A DNA stretch of 64,000 bases from Tannerella serpentiformis (lineage in GTDB: Bacteria; Bacteroidota; Bacteroidia; Bacteroidales; Tannerellaceae): the NCBI RefSeq assembly GCF_003033925.1, contig NZ_CP028365.1:2480001-2544000 (forward strand), given 5' to 3'. A model generated the notes under the pieces. That model searched no databases. It was not told the DNA's origin and worked only from the letters and a program-made list of their open reading frames with translations. This document shows, piece after piece, positions 61,050 through 64,000 of the stretch. Every line of letters begins with the position of its first letter. Position 1 is the first letter of the stretch. Both the position numbers and the translations under genes were made by a program.

Positions 61050-61086
61050 GAAGGAGGTCGCCGAAATTGCTCCGACGGCCTCCTTC
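61050..61086. terminator. Bidirectional terminator
   Basis: GAAGGAGG/CCTCCTTC stem with inner CG-rich pairs, between convergent genes. Confidence 0.7.
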
Positions 61087-61124
61087 TCGATCAATAAAAA
61101 TGAGAGAAAAAAACCTTACTCTAA

Positions 61125-61628
61125 TCAGTACAACCCCTTGTAATCTCCCAGGATGAGCGTCATATCCGTAGCCGAGGTGTAGGTAAACGGGAACGTATTG
61201 CCGTCGTTGATTCGGATCCGGTAGTCGCCGTATTCCAACGGGAACTCATACTTCAGGTTGTAGGGGCAGGTGCAATTGGCTTGCGCCGAAGCCACATCGC
61301 GCTCCTCGATGTGGATCAACTGCCCGTTGCGGGTAACATGCAGCTCGATTTTCGCGGCGCACTGGTAGACCACACTGTCGTGGTGGATCTGCAGCCGACC
61401 GTTGCCAAGCGCCTTGAGGCGGAGTACCTCGTGCCGACCGACGATGGAGGTCGTGTCGTCCGTGCCGTCCGATCGGAGGTTGGAGAGGCAGCCCGAGTTG
61501 GTGAAGTGATAGGCCTTCAAAGTGGCCGAAGGACTTTCACTACCCGCTTCACTCTCGCTACAGCCACCCAGACCCATCAGCAGTGTCATCGTCGCCATGC
61601 TGTAGACCAAAAACATTTTCGCTTTCAT
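61125..61628 (-). CDS. Small secreted lipoprotein, unknown function
   Basis: 167 aa. It starts MKAKMFLVYSMATMTLLMGL with lipobox GLGGC. The mature part has strand-like segments and cysteines (CLSNLRS, VYQCAAKIELHV, ANCTCPYNLKYEF) that may form disulfides. I do not recognise the family. ATG 61628 is chosen because it starts the signal peptide; the frame upstream to 61808 lacks coding character. It lies 76 bp after ilvE on the same strand. Confidence 0.65.
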   Translation of the reverse strand: MKAKMFLVYSMATMTLLMGLGGCSESEAGSESPSATLKAYHFTNSGCLSNLRSDGTDDTTSIVGRHEVLRLKALGNGRLQIHHDSVVYQCAAKIELHVTRNGQLIHIEERDVASAQANCTCPYNLKYEFPLEYGDYRIRINDGNTFPFTYTSATDMTLILGDYKGLY

Positions 61629-61704
61629 ATTTTGTTTCGGATTGATTGTTTCTGCTCTTACGGATGTTTGGCGCGGGGCAGACGCTGCATGTCTTGGGCG
61701 TTTC

Positions 61705-62724
61705 TTACTCGATGATCGACACCCAGCCGAACTCGTCCGGCTCGTCGCCGCACTGGATGGCGCGCAGCTTATGATAGAGCTTCTCGCAGACTGGGCCCAC
61801 GTTGCCATCCTTGGCGATGACGTACGACTTGTTTTCGTCCAAGTCGTCGATCGCAGAGATGGGGGCGATGACGGCTGCTGTGCCGCACTCGGCCGCTTCG
61901 TCGAAGGTGGCGATCTCCTCGAAAGGCACCGGTCTACGCTCCACGGTCATACCCATGTGCTCGGCCAAATGCATGAGGCTCTTGTTTGTGATCGAGGGCA
62001 GGATGGAGTTTGACGCGGGCGTGATGTACGAGTTGCCGCGTATGCCAAAGAAGTTGGCTGGGCCGCATTCGTCGATGTACTTCTTCTCTTTCGGGTCGAG
62101 GTAGAGCACGGCGGCGTAGCCTGCTTCGCGTGCTTTGGAACCGGCTGCGAGGCTGGCTGCATAGTTACCGCCGACCTTCACCATACCAGTGCCATGAGGT
62201 GCGGCGCGATCGTAGCCTCGCATGATGCAGACCTTCGAGGGGCGGAAACCGGTCTTGAAATACGGTCCCACGGGCGTAACGAAGATGACGAAGAGGTACT
62301 CCGTAGCGGGTTTGACGCCTACCTGCGCACCGGTACCGATGAGCAGCGGGCGGATGTAAAGCGACGATCCGCTGCCATAAGGCGGCACGAAGCGCTTGTT
62401 AAGCAATACGACGCGGCGCACGGCCTCTTCAAACTTCTCCACCGGCAGCTCGGCCATCATAATGGCGCGGCTGGAGGCCTGGAGGCGCTTAGCGTTCTCG
62501 TCCATGCGAAAGACACGGATGCGTCCGTCCTTGCCCATAAAGGCCTTCAGGCCCTCGAAGGCCTCCTGGCCATAGTGCAAGCAGGTGGAAGCCATGTGAA
62601 TGTCGATGTTTTCCGAAGAGGAAACCTCGAGTTCACCCCATGCGCCATCGCGGTAATAACATCTCACATTGTAATCCGTCTTCATGTAACCAAACGGAAT
62701 CTCAGACCAATTGATTTCTTTCAT
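61705..62724 (-). CDS. ilvE: Branched-chain amino acid aminotransferase
   Basis: 339 aa, the group II BCAT length. The N-terminus MKEINWSEIPFGYMKTDYNV is typical of Bacteroidales IlvE. The Schiff-base lysine is in MVKVGGNYAAS, the PLP glutamate is in YIDECGPANFFGI, and the phosphate loop is GTAAVIAPI. It converts Leu, Ile and Val to their 2-oxo acids and back in the cytoplasm. A TACATTTG box lies upstream at 62778-62785. Confidence 0.95.
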   Translation of the reverse strand: MKEINWSEIPFGYMKTDYNVRCYYRDGAWGELEVSSSENIDIHMASTCLHYGQEAFEGLKAFMGKDGRIRVFRMDENAKRLQASSRAIMMAELPVEKFEEAVRRVVLLNKRFVPPYGSGSSLYIRPLLIGTGAQVGVKPATEYLFVIFVTPVGPYFKTGFRPSKVCIMRGYDRAAPHGTGMVKVGGNYAASLAAGSKAREAGYAAVLYLDPKEKKYIDECGPANFFGIRGNSYITPASNSILPSITNKSLMHLAEHMGMTVERRPVPFEEIATFDEAAECGTAAVIAPISAIDDLDENKSYVIAKDGNVGPVCEKLYHKLRAIQCGDEPDEFGWVSIIE

Positions 62725-62777
62725 GGTTGCGTCTTGTTTTTGATGTGTTGTATTAATGTTTGGAAAATAACTACGCG

Positions 62778-62785
62778 CAAATGTA
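62778..62785 (-). promoter_or_regulatory. Predicted -7 box of ilvE
   Basis: TACATTTG on the minus strand, 54 bp before the ATG; -33 not evident. Confidence 0.4.
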
Positions 62786-62840
62786 ACGTCCCGGATGAGA
62801 TATGAAAGCATTCGGCTCTTTTTTTCTGCTAAAGTATTTC

Positions 62841-63466
62841 GTCAAGCGACTTTTTAGCGTCGCTGCGTGCCAGCGGGCCCGTCAAGCGACTTTTTAGCGT
62901 CGCTGCGTGCCAGCGGGCCCGTCAAGCGACTTTTTGGCGTCGCTGCGTGCCAGCGAGTCCGTCAAGCGACTTTTTGGCGTCGCTGCGTGCCAGCGGCTCC
63001 GTCAAGCGACTTTTTGGCGTCGCTGCGTGCCAGCGGCCCCGTCAAGCGACTTTTTGGCGTCGCTGGGTGCCAGCGAGTCCGTCAAGCGACTTTTTGGCGT
63101 CGCTGCGTGCCAGCGGCGCCGTCAAGCGACTTTTTGGCGTCGCTATGTGCCAGCGAGTCCGTCAAGCGACTTTTTGGTGTCGCTGCGTGCCAGCGGCTCC
63201 GTCATGCGACATTTTGGCGTCGCTGGGTGCCAGCGAGCCCGTCATGCGACATTTTGAGGCGCCTGCGTGCCAGTGGCTCCGTCATACGACATTTTGAGGC
63301 GCCTGCGTGCCAGCGACGCCGTCATGCGACATTTTGGGGAGCCTGCGTGCCAGCGGCACCGTCATGCGACATTTTGGGGCGCCTGTGTGCCAGCGGCGCC
63401 GTCATGCGACATTTTGAGGCGCCTGCGTGCCAGCGGCTCCGTCATGCGACATTTTGAGGAGCACTT
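62841..63466. repeat. Tandem array, exact 40-bp unit, 15.6 copies
   Basis: The unit is GTCAAGCGACTTTTTGGCGT followed by CGCTGCGTGCCAGCGGCCCC. Starts fall every 40 bp from 62841 to 63441 without a single indel. AGCGAC/GTCGCT forms a hairpin in the first nine units; later units change to ATGCGACATTTTGAGGCGCC. Long open frames over it (for example 62867-63457) are repeat artefacts. Confidence 0.92.
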
Positions 63467-63621
63467 TTGATCCAGCGAGTCCAGTAAGTGAGTCGCCAGC
63501 GATCGAAAGACGGAGTGCCCCCGCGTCAACTGCCGCGCCACTATATATAAAGGTATAGGCGAACCGCCCCGTTGACCTTCGGCCATTCCTCTTGCGAGGT
63601 GTGCCCCCCGCTTCATTCGGA

Positions 63622-63629
63622 TACTTTTG
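63622..63629 (+). promoter_or_regulatory. Predicted -7 box before the ADP-ribosylglycohydrolase
   Basis: TACTTTTG, 53 bp before ATG 63683; -33 not evident. Confidence 0.4.
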
Positions 63630-63682
63630 CGGGGCAAAACGGGAGTCCATCTCCTCCATCAAAACAGAAAGGAAAACGAATC

Positions 63683-64000
63683 ATGTTAGGAGCTATCGTA
63701 GGCGACATTGTGGGGTCGCGATTTGAGTTTAATAACACGCACCGGACGGACTTTGAGCTGTTCGCGCCCGAGTGTGGATTTACGGACGACACGGTCTGCA
63801 CGGTGGCCGTGGCCGACGCGTTGCTACGCGGCGTGGATTTCGGGCCGACGCTCCACAGCTGGTGTCGCCGCTACCCGTATCCCACGGGCGGCTACGGCGG
63901 ACGCTTCCGGCAGTGGATAGCCTCGGACGATCCGCAGCCGTACTTCAGTTTCGGCAACGGTGCGGGCATGCGTGTTTCTCCGTGCGGGTGGATCGATGGG
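63683..64000 (+). CDS. ADP-ribosylglycohydrolase family protein, N-terminal 106 residues
   Basis: The frame is open to the window end. MLGAIVGDIVGSRFEFNN is the family N-terminus, and CGFTDDTVCTVAVADALL supplies the first metal-binding Thr-Asp-Asp triad of DraG/ADPRH enzymes. These remove ADP-ribose from proteins or small molecules using two Mg or Mn ions. YGGRFRQWI and FGNGAGMRVSP match substrate-loop regions of the family. The stop codon and second metal motif lie outside the window. Confidence 0.88.
   Translation, partial: MLGAIVGDIVGSRFEFNNTHRTDFELFAPECGFTDDTVCTVAVADALLRGVDFGPTLHSWCRRYPYPTGGYGGRFRQWIASDDPQPYFSFGNGAGMRVSPCGWIDG

Noticed and set aside
62841-63466. CRISPR array
   Set aside because: Repeat units are contiguous with no unique spacers, and no cas genes are present. 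The same applies to the other arrays.

Overview
The window looks like chromosome from a Bacteroidales bacterium, most likely a high-GC oral Tannerella (T. serpentiformis-like). The reasons are SusC/SusD pairs with signal peptides, a large surface protein with a type IX secretion (T9SS) C-terminal signal, Bacteroidetes-type promoters (TTG, 17-20 bp, TAnnTTTG) before several genes, and CTnDOT-type mobile DNA. The species call is inference. Host DNA is GC-rich by eye; the 28.8-39.8 kb insert is clearly AT-richer.

Layout. 0-6 kb: end of a metal ABC transporter binding protein, its ATPase, recG and ybaK, separated by non-coding tandem arrays. 6-10.8 kb: a leftward susC-susD operon. 11.6-14.3 kb: an aspartate-type aminotransferase, a LolC/E-like permease and tRNA-Ser(CGA). 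14.3-24.2 kb: a decayed integrative conjugative element beside that tRNA, with integrase, DUF1896, lysozyme, TraQ, TraO/TraN?/TraM remnants, a dead IS982, an AbiE pair, an HTH protein and a primase-helicase beheaded by an ISAs1 element. 25.6-45.4 kb: one T9SS surface-protein gene cut in two by a 14.3 kb composite transposon. The transposon has IS1380-type copies at both ends, an ATTTA target duplication, and carries a SusC/SusD pair, a frameshifted GH2 beta-galactosidase, a SUKH immunity gene and the tail of a nuclease toxin. A third IS copy sits inside it with its own ATATA duplication. 45.4-51 kb: IS982 debris, tRNA-Leu, tRNA-Gly and half of a second tRNA-Gly, two small envelope/cytoplasmic genes, pyrE, and a LuxR regulator with hemerythrin operon. 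51-57.4 kb: a susC-susD-thioredoxin operon. 58-64 kb: tRNA-Met, a candidate 6S-like RNA, a TonB-dependent receptor, a small lipoprotein, ilvE, and the start of an ADP-ribosylglycohydrolase.

The most unusual trait is the intergenic DNA. At least ten arrays of unrelated sequence have unit lengths of 40, 41, 42, 83, 84 or 126 bp, that is about 42 bp or multiples of it (four helical turns). One array sits inside the foreign conjugative element. Two related arrays lie just upstream of the predicted promoters of two susC operons. Nutrient uptake dominates the chromosomal coding content (three susC/susD pairs, another TonB receptor, metal transport), and one of those uptake loci arrived on a transposon.
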